From positions 1 to 47,819 of the forward strand of contig JALNVI010000017.1 of NCBI GenBank assembly GCA_023231425.1: a stretch of 47,819 nucleotides of DNA, given 5' to 3'. This document shows positions 7,356-15,113 of this stretch, one piece after another; the first letter of the stretch is position 1, and every line of letters begins with the position of its first letter. The notes under the pieces are model-generated. The model saw nothing but the letters and a program-made list of their open reading frames with translations, had not been told where the DNA came from and made no database searches. This DNA is from Desulforhopalus sp. GTDB taxonomy: Bacteria; Desulfobacterota; Desulfobulbia; Desulfobulbales; Desulfocapsaceae. The position numbers and the translations under genes are program-made.

Positions 7356-8561
7356 TCATGATACACACTCTCCCTCAACATAAATCGCTTCAAGGTAAAT
7401 AATTTTGCGGGGCAGCTGGGAAGGAGTTCCCCTTGAGGCAAGAAAGGTGGCCGGAGCACCGGGCCGCAACCTGCCAAAATTTTCCATGCCGAGCAGATCT
7501 CCGCCGGTAACGGAAGAACAGCGAATGGTCTCTCCAAGAGAATACCCCGCGCGGCGGAACAACTTCATTTCCTCCATCACCCCTTCACCATGAAGCACAC
7601 CGAGACTGCCGGCATCTGTACCGACAGCCGTCTTCACGCCGAGTTCCCGCGCCCGGGAAAGTTGCGCGAGCTGATGTTCAAGGAGACTGTCGAGAACGAC
7701 CTGACTGCCGTGTCCGCCAAGGATATCAAGATTTTGTCGATATGCGCGCATGGTGAAGACGGTGGGAACCCACACAGCTTCACTGTCACGCAACCGCCTG
7801 AGATTTTCCTCCCCCATAAAAAAGCCGTGTTCGATAGCGTGGCACCCTGCCTCGACAGCAATACGCACAGCTTCCTGTCCGTTGGCATAAACCATTACCT
7901 TTTTGCCGCACTCTACAGCACGCTGCACCAGTTCCTTCAACTCCTCCAGTGAAAACTGCGGCGGGGTCTGCACGCCGTATTCTGTGAGACTGTTGACTCC
8001 GGACTGAACAATTTTGACAAACTCCGCCCCCGCATCCTCTCCCCTGCGCTGCGCCTCACGGAAGGCATCAGGGAGGTTGAGGCCATAACTTTCCGGCGTC
8101 CGCCCGATGAGCCGACCATAGCGCCCTTTACGGTGCCATGCCCGCCCGCTGGTACGCAGGGTAAACCTCGGGTGCTCCTGCTCCTTTGCAAAACGCAGGG
8201 CATATCCACCATAGTCACCACCATCGCAAACAGCGAAGACACCATGACTGAGGTAGTCCCCGGCATGCTGTTTCATTACCGGCAACAGCTCCTCGCAGCT
8301 GGAGGCAAGCTGCTTTTCCCGCACCGTGAGATCAGTGGTAGCGGACATGCAGAGGTGGGAACAGGCGTCAGTGAGGGGTGGCAGAACAGTACAGTGGGAG
8401 AGATCAATCAACTCCTCTGCAGCCACTCCGAGGCTGTCAGTCCACGGCTCAACCTCTGTGATGACGCCATTTTCCACGGTGAGCAGCTGTTCGCCAAGGG
8501 TCTCCGTGCTGATCCCGTCCACCATCCAGCCGACTCGAAATCTTTTTCTCTCCTGCGCCAT
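7356..8561 (-). CDS. Amidohydrolase-superfamily protein with altered metal ligands
   Basis: This 401-residue protein has the composite layout of imidazolonepropionase/prolidase-like amidohydrolases: an N-terminal beta-sandwich strand set, a TIM barrel, then a return to the sandwich at the C-terminus. Several metal or catalytic positions are kept: His69, the candidate carboxylated Lys183 in VKIVQSG, His245 in AIEHG and Asp316 in GTDAGS. Two are changed. The usual DxHxH motif reads D65-A-C67-S-H69, and the barrel-strand His of VxVHAHG reads VMVYANG (Tyr225). It may be a mononuclear variant or a divergent hydrolase, and no substrate can be named. It stands alone, divergent from the metC-like gene with a 112-nt gap. 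Confidence 0.8.
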   Translation of the reverse strand: MAQERKRFRVGWMVDGISTETLGEQLLTVENGVITEVEPWTDSLGVAAEELIDLSHCTVLPPLTDACSHLCMSATTDLTVREKQLASSCEELLPVMKQHAGDYLSHGVFAVCDGGDYGGYALRFAKEQEHPRFTLRTSGRAWHRKGRYGRLIGRTPESYGLNLPDAFREAQRRGEDAGAEFVKIVQSGVNSLTEYGVQTPPQFSLEELKELVQRAVECGKKVMVYANGQEAVRIAVEAGCHAIEHGFFMGEENLRRLRDSEAVWVPTVFTMRAYRQNLDILGGHGSQVVLDSLLEHQLAQLSRARELGVKTAVGTDAGSLGVLHGEGVMEEMKLFRRAGYSLGETIRCSSVTGGDLLGMENFGRLRPGAPATFLASRGTPSQLPRKIIYLEAIYVEGECVS

Positions 8562-8673
8562 TCCCGTACCTCCAACATGGTAAAATTAAAGGGTTCGTTG
8601 TATGTTGACCACATTGCGACATCAGGTCCGTATTCCCGATTCATTTCCCAGACAATAAAACAAAATAGCTAAT

Positions 8674-9840
8674 ATGCACGAAGAAACACGAATCAACAGC
8701 ACCCTCTGGACCGAACTGGACAACACTCCCGCCACCACTATAAATCCGCCTCTCTACCGCGGCTCGACCGTCCTTTTCAAAAACTACGCGGAGATGTGCG
8801 AAGTTGACCATCACCAGTTCAGCGGCATCACCTACGGCACCGACCGCCTGCCTACCCAGCGCCAGTTTGAAGAGGCCATGCGCCGGCTGGAGGGAGCCGC
8901 TCTGACCCGCATCTGCCCCTCGGGAATTGATGCCATCCGCACTGCGCTGATGACCTTCCTCAAGGCTGGTGACCATCTGATTGTCTGCGATAATGTCTAC
9001 ATGACCGGCCAGCATTTCTGTTCGACCGTCCTCAAAAAATTTGGCGTTGAAACCACTGCCGTTCCCGCAAATATCGCGGGAGATATTGAAAAATATATTC
9101 GTCCGAACACCGCCGCCATTCTGCTGGAATCCCCCGGCTCCATCACCATGGAACTGCAGGATATCCCGGCGGTATGTGCAGTCGCCAAAAAACACGGGAT
9201 TGTCACCCTCATCGACAATACATGGGCCACCCCTCTTTATCTTGATCCTTTCACACTCGGGGTCGATGTCACCATTCACTCGCTGACCAAGTACATCTGT
9301 GGCTACTCCGATGTGCTGGCAGGAACAGTTTCGACAAATGCAGAACACGCCGAAACCCTTGATGAGTTCTACAAAACGATGGAGATCTACACTCCCGCCG
9401 AAGATTGCTCCCTTGCCCTGCGCGGCCTGCACACCCTCGAGGTGCGTCTCAGCCGTCACGCGGAATCTGCTCTGCAGATCGCCCGCTGGCTCGAGACCCA
9501 TTCACTGGTGGAAAACGTCCTCCACCCGGCGCTCGAAAGCCACCCCGAACACCAGCTGTGGAAACGGGACTTCACCGGGGCTGCCGGTCTCTTCGCCTTC
9601 ACGCTGAAAAAGGACTGCAGTGAGGAAGACCTCGGCACCTTCATCGATCACCTGCAGCTCTTCCACCTCGGCTACAGCTGGGGCGGTTACAAAAGCCTGC
9701 TGACGGCGGCAAAGGTCAACCGTCAGACAAACTCCCGCTACGCCGGAAAAACAATTATTCGCCTCAATATCGGCCTCGAAAATGTTGATGACCTGCAGCA
9801 GGATCTGGAGGCGGGACTGGCACAGCTGCAGGAGCTTTAG
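8674..9840 (+). CDS. metC: PLP-dependent cystathionine beta-lyase-like enzyme
   Basis: This 388-residue protein is of the Cys/Met-metabolism PLP family. It most likely cleaves cystathionine to homocysteine, pyruvate and ammonia, or acts on related cysteine conjugates. Visible are the PLP-stacking Tyr region NVYMTGQHF, the cofactor Asp in TLIDNTWATPL, the Schiff-base lysine in HSLTKYICG (Lys206) and the C-terminal RLNIGLENVDDL. The SLTKY context and the Trp-rich YSWGGYKSLL motif are typical of proteobacterial MetC rather than MetB. Confidence in the family is high and in the exact reaction moderate. No clear ribosome-binding site precedes the ATG. The distant paralogue metY lies at the right end of the window. 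Confidence 0.88.
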   Translation: MHEETRINSTLWTELDNTPATTINPPLYRGSTVLFKNYAEMCEVDHHQFSGITYGTDRLPTQRQFEEAMRRLEGAALTRICPSGIDAIRTALMTFLKAGDHLIVCDNVYMTGQHFCSTVLKKFGVETTAVPANIAGDIEKYIRPNTAAILLESPGSITMELQDIPAVCAVAKKHGIVTLIDNTWATPLYLDPFTLGVDVTIHSLTKYICGYSDVLAGTVSTNAEHAETLDEFYKTMEIYTPAEDCSLALRGLHTLEVRLSRHAESALQIARWLETHSLVENVLHPALESHPEHQLWKRDFTGAAGLFAFTLKKDCSEEDLGTFIDHLQLFHLGYSWGGYKSLLTAAKVNRQTNSRYAGKTIIRLNIGLENVDDLQQDLEAGLAQLQEL

Positions 9841-9904
9841 CCCCCTTTAACTGCCAGGAAAGGCTGTACCTTTCCCTTGGAAAAACCTCCCTGAAGGAGC
9901 CAGC

Positions 9905-10783
9905 ATGAAAACAATCGGAGACAACATGAAAACAATCGGTTTTATCGGACTCGGCGTCATGGGACGCAGCATGGCCGCAAATATTAAAAAGGCGGGATAT
10001 GACCTGCGCATCTACACCCGCAGGAAGGCAACGGCAGGTGACTTGATTGCCGACGGGGCAACCTGGTGCGACACTGTCGCCGGACTCGCTTCGGGCTGTG
10101 ATGCCATTATAACCATTGTTGGCTACCCGCAGGATGTGGAAGAGGTCTACTGTGGTAAAGGCGGGCTCCTGGAGAGTGCCGGACAGGGCACAATCCTCAT
10201 CGACATGACGACCTCCAGCCCGTCCCTTGCCCTGCGTATTTACACTGCCGCGAAAAAGAAAGGAATTGCGGCCCTCGATGCACCGGTCTCCGGTGGTGAT
10301 GTGGGGGCCAAAAACGGTACGCTCTCCATCATGATCGGCGGCGACAAATCGAGTTTTGAAACAGCTCTGCCCCTGTTTGAAAGTATGGGAAAAAATATCG
10401 TCTATCAAGGGAAGGCCGGTGCAGGACAGCACTGTAAAGCGAGCAATCAGATCGCTATCGCCTCCACCATGATGGGTGTCGTTGAAGCAATCCGCTACGC
10501 CGAGGAAGCAGGTCTTGATCCCCGTACCGTGCTCACCAGTATTGAGAGTGGTGGTGCCGGGAGCTGGTCGCTCTCCAATCTCGCCCCGCGTATGCTGGAT
10601 GGTAATTTCGAACCAGGCTTTTTTGTCAAACACTTCCTCAAAGATATGAAGATCGCCCTCGATTCTTCTGCGGAACTTGGCTTCAATCCACAGGGACTGG
10701 TACTGGCAGAAAAGCTCTATCAGAAGATTGCTGATGCGGGTGATGGCGACAAGGGGACTCAGGTTCTCTACAAATACTGTTGA
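9905..10783 (+). CDS. NAD(P)-dependent beta-hydroxyacid dehydrogenase (3-hydroxyisobutyrate dehydrogenase family)
   Basis: This 292-residue cytoplasmic oxidoreductase of the HIBADH/GarR/GlxR family would interconvert beta-hydroxyacids such as tartronate, 3-hydroxyisobutyrate or glyoxylate-type semialdehydes. It shows the Rossmann motif GLGVMG (residues 15-20), the substrate-binding DAPVSGG and the catalytic lysine in GQHCKASNQ (Lys178). The C-terminal helical domain contains FVKHFLKDMKIAL. The start region is duplicated: ATGAAAACAATCGG occurs at 9905 and again at 9926, and each copy has a GGAG site in front. I take 9905 because of its AAGGAG at good spacing. The 9926 start would remove 7 residues and is equally compatible with the fold. 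The substrate cannot be decided. Confidence 0.9.
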   Translation: MKTIGDNMKTIGFIGLGVMGRSMAANIKKAGYDLRIYTRRKATAGDLIADGATWCDTVAGLASGCDAIITIVGYPQDVEEVYCGKGGLLESAGQGTILIDMTTSSPSLALRIYTAAKKKGIAALDAPVSGGDVGAKNGTLSIMIGGDKSSFETALPLFESMGKNIVYQGKAGAGQHCKASNQIAIASTMMGVVEAIRYAEEAGLDPRTVLTSIESGGAGSWSLSNLAPRMLDGNFEPGFFVKHFLKDMKIALDSSAELGFNPQGLVLAEKLYQKIADAGDGDKGTQVLYKYC

Positions 10784-10967
10784 GAAAATCCTGCACCGCG
10801 AAAGATGCGGCCGACGCGTTGTATTGCGCCGGTCGCGGTTGCAAATGGCAGACAGGCAACGAATCGATTCTTCTGATAAAACGGTTGCATTTCCCTGACC
10901 CATGATTTACTAACCGCATATTTACCGGAACCTTCCCAGCACAAATTACCACACAGGCAGAGGTTTT

Positions 10968-12182
10968 ATGGAGAGTGGAGGCGTCATCACATCATCGGGA
11001 GCGGAACAGGTGGAGAGTGAAAAGCGGAGCAATGGTCTGGGTCATGATGTCCTGACCCTGTTAAACCGCACAAGAGACTGGCTGCTCATCGTCTTTCTCC
11101 TCTATCTGCTGCTCGTGGCGGTATCGATGATCGGCAACGGTTTCAACATGGCTGCGGGAGAAAACGCCAAAGATCTCTTTAACTTCGCACGTAATCCCAT
11201 TACCGGACTGGTCATCGGCACTGTGGCCACAGCGCTGATTCAATCCTCTTCCACAGTGACCTCAATTATTGTTGGCCTTGTTGCTGGCGGTCTGCCGGTA
11301 GTTATCGCCATCCCCATGGTAATGGGAGCCAACATCGGCACGACCATAACCAATACTATCGTCAGTCTCGGGCATATCCGCAAAGGAGTGGAATTCCGCA
11401 GGGCCTACGCCGCTGCAACCATCCACGATTTTTTTAACCTGCTCAGTGTTCTCATCTTTCTTCCTCTGGAGATCGAGTTCGGCCTTCTTGACAAAATTGG
11501 AGCGTATTTGAGCTCACTGGTCTATGGGGGCAACTCCATGTCGATGAAGAGTTTCAATTTCATCAAGCCTCTGATTCAACCCGTCCTCAAGACAATTCAG
11601 GAAACCGCCAGCGGCCTGTTGCCCCACCCCCTCAGCGGCATCGTCATGATCCTGCTCGGAGTAACGACCATTATCGCGGTCATCACCGTCATCGGTCGAC
11701 TGCTCAAGGTGTTGATGGTCGGACGGGTGAAAAAAGTTTTTCACTGGGCGGTAGGACGCGGCCCGATCTCCGGGATCACCTCCGGCACACTGCTCACCAT
11801 CCTCGTGCAATCCTCTTCCACCACAACCAGTCTCATCGTCCCCCTCGCCGGCAACGGCGTCTTCTCCCTGCGTCAGGTTTACCCTTTCACCCTTGGAGCC
11901 AATATCGGCACCTGCATCACAGCTCTGCTTGCCGCTACTGCCATTACCGGTCCCACAGCGGGAGTTGCCCTGCAGATCGCCTTTGTGCATCTTTCTTATA
12001 ATGTCCTCGGGGTAATGGTGATTTACAGCATCCCCTTCCTGCGTAATATTCCTCTTCGTCTTGCCAGTACACTTGCAAAGGCAACATCAAGAAATAAAAT
12101 CTATGCCATTGTCTATATCGGCATTGTCTTTTTTCTCGCGCCGGCATTCCTCATCATCGGAAGCAATATCCTTGGCTGGTAA
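10968..12182 (+). CDS. Na/Pi cotransporter family protein (NptA/PhoU-less type)
   Basis: This 404-residue inner-membrane protein is of the SLC34-like Na+/phosphate symporter family. The two inverted halves each carry the hallmark QSSS motif, IQSSSTVTS (Gln92) and VQSSSTTTS (Gln281), followed by the repeated GANIGTTIT and GANIGTCIT stretches. These residues form the phosphate and sodium sites in the family. A cytoplasmic N-terminal tail of about 30 residues precedes the first helix. Bacterial members often carry a C-terminal PhoU domain, which is absent here. A 78-residue coiled-coil protein is encoded 27 nt downstream and may be co-transcribed. Direction and substrate are inferred from family knowledge. 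Confidence 0.9.
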   Translation: MESGGVITSSGAEQVESEKRSNGLGHDVLTLLNRTRDWLLIVFLLYLLLVAVSMIGNGFNMAAGENAKDLFNFARNPITGLVIGTVATALIQSSSTVTSIIVGLVAGGLPVVIAIPMVMGANIGTTITNTIVSLGHIRKGVEFRRAYAAATIHDFFNLLSVLIFLPLEIEFGLLDKIGAYLSSLVYGGNSMSMKSFNFIKPLIQPVLKTIQETASGLLPHPLSGIVMILLGVTTIIAVITVIGRLLKVLMVGRVKKVFHWAVGRGPISGITSGTLLTILVQSSSTTTSLIVPLAGNGVFSLRQVYPFTLGANIGTCITALLAATAITGPTAGVALQIAFVHLSYNVLGVMVIYSIPFLRNIPLRLASTLAKATSRNKIYAIVYIGIVFFLAPAFLIIGSNILGW

Positions 12183-12209
12183 AAACAGCGGCACTCTGGA
12201 ACTCATATC

Positions 12210-12446
12210 ATGACAGACAAGACACAGGAAAAACTTGAGGCGAAGATCGCTCGACTGGAACAGTATCTCGTTAAACTCAAGGCAGAACTGGAAAAGACCA
12301 GGCTTCAGGGACAGCACGAAGCTATTGACCATATTGATCAATACCTCCACGAAGACGACAACCTCATCTCCGATCTTGAAGAATTCTGGGAGGGGCTGGT
12401 TTCCGACATGCGGGAATTTTTCGACCGTCGGAATAAACGCTCATAG
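12210..12446 (+). CDS. Small coiled-coil protein of unknown function
   Basis: This 78-residue, highly charged protein has no recognised family. The first 40 residues are heptad-like (LEAKIARLEQYLVKLKAELE) and predict a coiled coil. The second half is acidic, with HIDQYL, DDNLISDLEEFW and MREFFDRR. There is no signal peptide or membrane segment. It lies 27 nt after the Na/Pi cotransporter on the same strand with only a weak GGAAC upstream, which suggests an accessory or regulatory partner of the transporter. It could partly stand in for the missing PhoU-like helical domain, but that is speculation. Confidence 0.65.
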   Translation: MTDKTQEKLEAKIARLEQYLVKLKAELEKTRLQGQHEAIDHIDQYLHEDDNLISDLEEFWEGLVSDMREFFDRRNKRS

Positions 12447-12961
12447 AATCGCCCCTGACCCTTGCCGGGAACATGCCCGCAGAGTTTTCCACATCTTTTC
12501 CACACCTTTTCCACGCTCTCCCCACACCTTCTTCATAATCTTTCCACACTCTTTTGCACTTTCGCTTCATTAGACTTCCGTTTTCCTCGCTGGCCCTATA
12601 GCAGACCAATTCCACAGGGGAAATCTCTTAACATCTTGAATTTACGTACCAGACAGGTCACACCTGCAGGTGAAGCTCGACTTCGATTCCGATCCCCGAA
12701 GTAGTTTTTCCTGCTTCTTCCGGAAAAGAGGGAAAAATCATCATTGATTCCCTTAAGATAGTGGCCACACCCATCTCCTTGTGGTATGTTTTGTATCAGT
12801 TTTATTGCACAGGAAAACAGGGTTTCTTGATTAACCACTCCGTTCGTTCTCTCTGAGACTGTTCGGAGGATTTCAGAAAACACTGCAAACGCAGTACAGT
12901 ATCAGCAAGTGTTGTTTCCAGGATTCTCAACCGTTCATCACATTTTATTCAGGAGGCTGTA
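12447..12961. other. 515-bp intergenic region with TTTTCCACA-like array
   Basis: No convincing gene lies between the coiled-coil protein and mdh. The left part holds the 11-bp-phased TTTTCCACA-like array listed separately. A CACCTGCAGGTG palindrome occurs near 12664, followed by a small ACTTCG/CGAAGT hairpin with TTTTT that could be a weak plus-strand terminator. The last 200 nt must contain the mdh promoter, but I cannot pick one with confidence. Confidence 0.6.
12485..12561 (+). repeat. 11-bp-phased array of TTTTCCACA-like motifs
   Basis: Units start every 11 nt at 12485, 12496, 12507, 12518, 12529, 12540 and 12551: TTTTCCACATC, TTTTCCACACC, TTTTCCACGCT, CTCCCCACACC, a degenerate unit, CTTTCCACACT and CTTTTGCACTT. 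The first two match the TTTTCCACA form of a DnaA box (consensus TTATNCACA). The spacing places all sites on one face of the helix. Confidence 0.75.
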
Positions 12962-13939
12962 ATGAAAAGTCCCGTACGTGTTGCAATCACCGGAGCCGCA
13001 GGTAACATCAGCTACGCTCTTATCTTCCGTATCGCCGCTGGCGACATGCTCGGCGCAGACCAGCCGGTTATCCTCCATCTCCTTGAGATCCCGCCCGCAA
13101 TGGGAGCCCTCAAGGGTGTTGTCATGGAACTTAACGACTGTGCCTTCCCGCTGGTACAGGGAATTGTCCCCACCGATGATCCCAACGTTGCCTTCAAAGA
13201 CGTAGATTATGCAATGCTGGTTGGCTCCATGCCCCGTAAGAAAGGGATGGAACGTTCAGACCTGCTGCAAAAAAATGGAGCCATCTTCACTACTCAGGGT
13301 AAAGCACTCAACGACAACGCCAGTCGCGACGTGAAAATTCTGGTGGTTGGGAATCCGGCCAACACCAACTGCCTCATCGCCATGAAGAATGCCCCTGATC
13401 TTCCGAAGGAAAACTTCACCGCCATGATGCGCCTTGACCACAACAGATCCCTTTCCCAGCTTGCGGAAAAAACCGGAACCCATTCTTCCCAGGTTAAAAA
13501 AATGGCCGTGTGGGGCAACCACAGCGCCACCCAGTTCCCTGATATCGCCAGCGTAACCATAGACGGAGCAGCTGCCACAGACAAAGTGGACAATGACTGG
13601 TATGTAAACACCTTCATTCCCACCGTTCAGCAACGTGGTGCAGCAGTTATTGAAGCCCGTGGCGCATCTTCTGCAGCCTCTGCTGCTTCTGCAGCCATCG
13701 ACCATATGCGCAGCTGGGCTCTTGGCACCGACGGCGGCTGGGTAAGCATGGGCGCATACAGCGGCAGCAACAGCTACAATATTGATGCAGATCTGATCTA
13801 TGCCCGTCCGATGACCTGCGAAGGCGGCAAATGGAAAGAAGTTACCGGTCTCAAAATCAGCGATTTCCAAAGGAAAATGATGACCGCAACCGAAAAAGAA
13901 CTGCAATCTGAAAGAGACGCAGTTAAAGATATGATCTGA
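12962..13939 (+). CDS. mdh: Malate dehydrogenase (cytoplasmic type)
   Basis: This 325-residue NAD-dependent malate/oxaloacetate interconverting enzyme belongs to the LDH/MDH type 2 (cytosolic-like) group. It shows the nucleotide loop TGAAGNIS (residues 10-17), the NAD-specific acidic residue in LLEIPP (Glu42), the substrate loop arginines in PRKKGMERSDLL (Arg92, Arg98), the Asp/Arg pair in RLDHNR (Asp159, Arg162) and the catalytic His187 in WGNHSAT. A strong AGGAGG site precedes the ATG. It is transcribed alone. A hairpin lies just past the stop, then a MITE-like copy, then a strong terminator at 14201. In an anaerobe it would serve the reductive or oxidative TCA branch. Confidence 0.97.
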   Translation: MKSPVRVAITGAAGNISYALIFRIAAGDMLGADQPVILHLLEIPPAMGALKGVVMELNDCAFPLVQGIVPTDDPNVAFKDVDYAMLVGSMPRKKGMERSDLLQKNGAIFTTQGKALNDNASRDVKILVVGNPANTNCLIAMKNAPDLPKENFTAMMRLDHNRSLSQLAEKTGTHSSQVKKMAVWGNHSATQFPDIASVTIDGAAATDKVDNDWYVNTFIPTVQQRGAAVIEARGASSAASAASAAIDHMRSWALGTDGGWVSMGAYSGSNSYNIDADLIYARPMTCEGGKWKEVTGLKISDFQRKMMTATEKELQSERDAVKDMI

Positions 13940-13955
13940 TTTTTTCGAGAAGGAA

Positions 13956-13981
13956 GGTGCCTCGCCTTTGTGCGGGGCACC
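13956..13981 (+). other. Hairpin just downstream of mdh
   Basis: GGTGCCTCGC and GCGGGGCACC form a 10-bp stem (one G-T wobble) around CTTTGT, 17 nt past the mdh stop. There is no T tract, so it may stabilise the mRNA 3' end rather than terminate transcription. Confidence 0.5.
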
Positions 13982-14020
13982 AATTGATGAAGCGCAGGGT
14001 GGAAGCCGTCATATTGACAG

Positions 14021-14176
14021 GGGAATACCTTGAGTTGCTTTGTATTTCGTTCACGTTCGAGGCACAGAAGGGAATTTACCGCAGGCATTACTTTGATATC
14101 GGAGTATAGCGCTTACCTCCGGAGATATTTTTTTACTGTACTGAAGAAGATGGGCGGAAAACTGGTTATGTAACGC
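14021..14176 (+). mobile_element. MITE-like element, copy B (full-length type)
   Basis: This non-coding copy of about 156 bp begins GGGAATACCTTGAG and continues through the conserved left module (TTTCGTTCACGTTCGAGG), the middle (TTTACCGCAGGCAT) and the right module (ACTGAAGAAGATGGGCGG). Its right end is degenerate (GGTTATGTAACGCG instead of GGTTATTCAAGGTACC). It lies between mdh and a strong terminator. Confidence 0.85.
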
Positions 14177-14200
14177 GTTAAACTGTTTTGGAATTGCATG

Positions 14201-14238
14201 AGAGGACCGGCGGAAAATTTCCGCCGGTCCTCTTTTTA
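14201..14238 (+). terminator. Rho-independent terminator (probably of mdh)
   Basis: A perfect 16-bp stem AGAGGACCGGCGGAAA / TTTCCGCCGGTCCTCT is followed by TTTTTATTT on the plus strand. It is 260 nt from mdh, apparently because MITE copy B lies in between. The minus-strand methyltransferase gene ends only 9 nt away but has no T tract on its side. Confidence 0.85.
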
Positions 14239-14246
14239 TTTCAAAA

Positions 14247-15071
14247 TTAAACCTCAACATCAAAACAACAGCGGAAGGATCTGTTGCCGCAGTGCCCCGC
14301 CTTCGTGCAGGAAATTCTGCTGACACAATGTCCCGCCGCGGTGGCCTGCTGTCGCAGAAGGGCAGAGACGGCATTGCACTCCTCCATTTTTACCATCTTG
14401 TAGAAATGAAGCGTTCCCCCGGGACGCAGTGCCTGCAGCGCGGCCGAAAAAAAGACATCACCGCCCCTGGGCAACGGCATGACAATACGGTTAAAGGTCG
14501 TTTCCAAATGACTGAGAAAATCCGCCGCATCCATGCAATAGAGGGTAACAAGGGATTCCAGTCGGTTGCGGCGCACGTTTTCTGCGGCATAATGGTGCGC
14601 AGTCGGGTTCTTCTCCACCCCTGTTACCTGCACACCACCAGCGCGGGCAATCATCAACGGAAAGGGAGCAATACCGGAGAAGAGTACCAGAACCCGTTCT
14701 TCAGTCTGTACCAGCCCGGCTATACGCTGGCGTTCCGCGCCGCTGCGCACTGAGAAGTAACAGGTTTCAAGGTTGAGCCGATAGCGCAGACCAAACTCCC
14801 GCACCTCTGTCTCCTTACGGGACTCTCCGCCGATAACTTCCAGCGGCAGAGTGCGAAATTCTCCACTGTACACACCGGCGCGGCGCAAGACCGTACGGAG
14901 ATGACGGCTGGTAGAAAGAATCGCTTCGGCAATCAGCCCGCTGCGATGGAGCAGAGGGGTGGGAATGATGACGATGGCGATATCGCCCACCACATCGAAA
15001 CTGCCAACGAGCTGATCGAGTTCATCTGCAGGAAGACGGGAGGCAAGAAGTTTTTTCAGATGAGTGGGCAT
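14247..15071 (-). CDS. Trm5/TYW2-like class I SAM methyltransferase
   Basis: This 274-residue protein resembles the archaeal/eukaryotic tRNA (guanine37-N1)-methyltransferase Trm5 and its relatives, not the bacterial TrmD knot enzyme. The N-terminal part has SFDVVGDIAIVIIP, as in the Trm5 D1/D2 region. The SAM motifs are LFSGIAPFPLMIA (motif I), VTGVEKNPTAHHYAAENVRRN (motif II) and DAADFL. The catalytic-loop motif reads RIVMPLPRGG where Trm5 has (I)MNLP, so the Asn is replaced by Pro. The C-terminus adds a Cys/His-rich tail (CVSRISCTKAGHCGNRSFRCC). It is divergent from hypF with 42 nt between starts. Methylation of RNA is likely; the exact base is unknown. Confidence 0.8.
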   Translation of the reverse strand: MPTHLKKLLASRLPADELDQLVGSFDVVGDIAIVIIPTPLLHRSGLIAEAILSTSRHLRTVLRRAGVYSGEFRTLPLEVIGGESRKETEVREFGLRYRLNLETCYFSVRSGAERQRIAGLVQTEERVLVLFSGIAPFPLMIARAGGVQVTGVEKNPTAHHYAAENVRRNRLESLVTLYCMDAADFLSHLETTFNRIVMPLPRGGDVFFSAALQALRPGGTLHFYKMVKMEECNAVSALLRQQATAAGHCVSRISCTKAGHCGNRSFRCCFDVEV

Positions 15072-15113
15072 GATTTCACATACAGGGCTGAATAAATTGA
15101 GTAAAAGAGTGAG

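Noticed and set aside
10784..10967. Small RNA or extra gene between the dehydrogenase and the Na/Pi cotransporter
   Set aside because: There is an imperfect GC-rich inverted stretch around 10800-10850 but no T tract, promoter or conserved structure that I can recognise.
12364..12615. Lys/Trp-rich open frame on the minus strand across the TTTTCCACA array
   Set aside because: Its composition is explained by the 11-bp repeats read in reverse (GTGTGGAAAAG units). It overlaps the plus-strand coiled-coil gene and has no family match.
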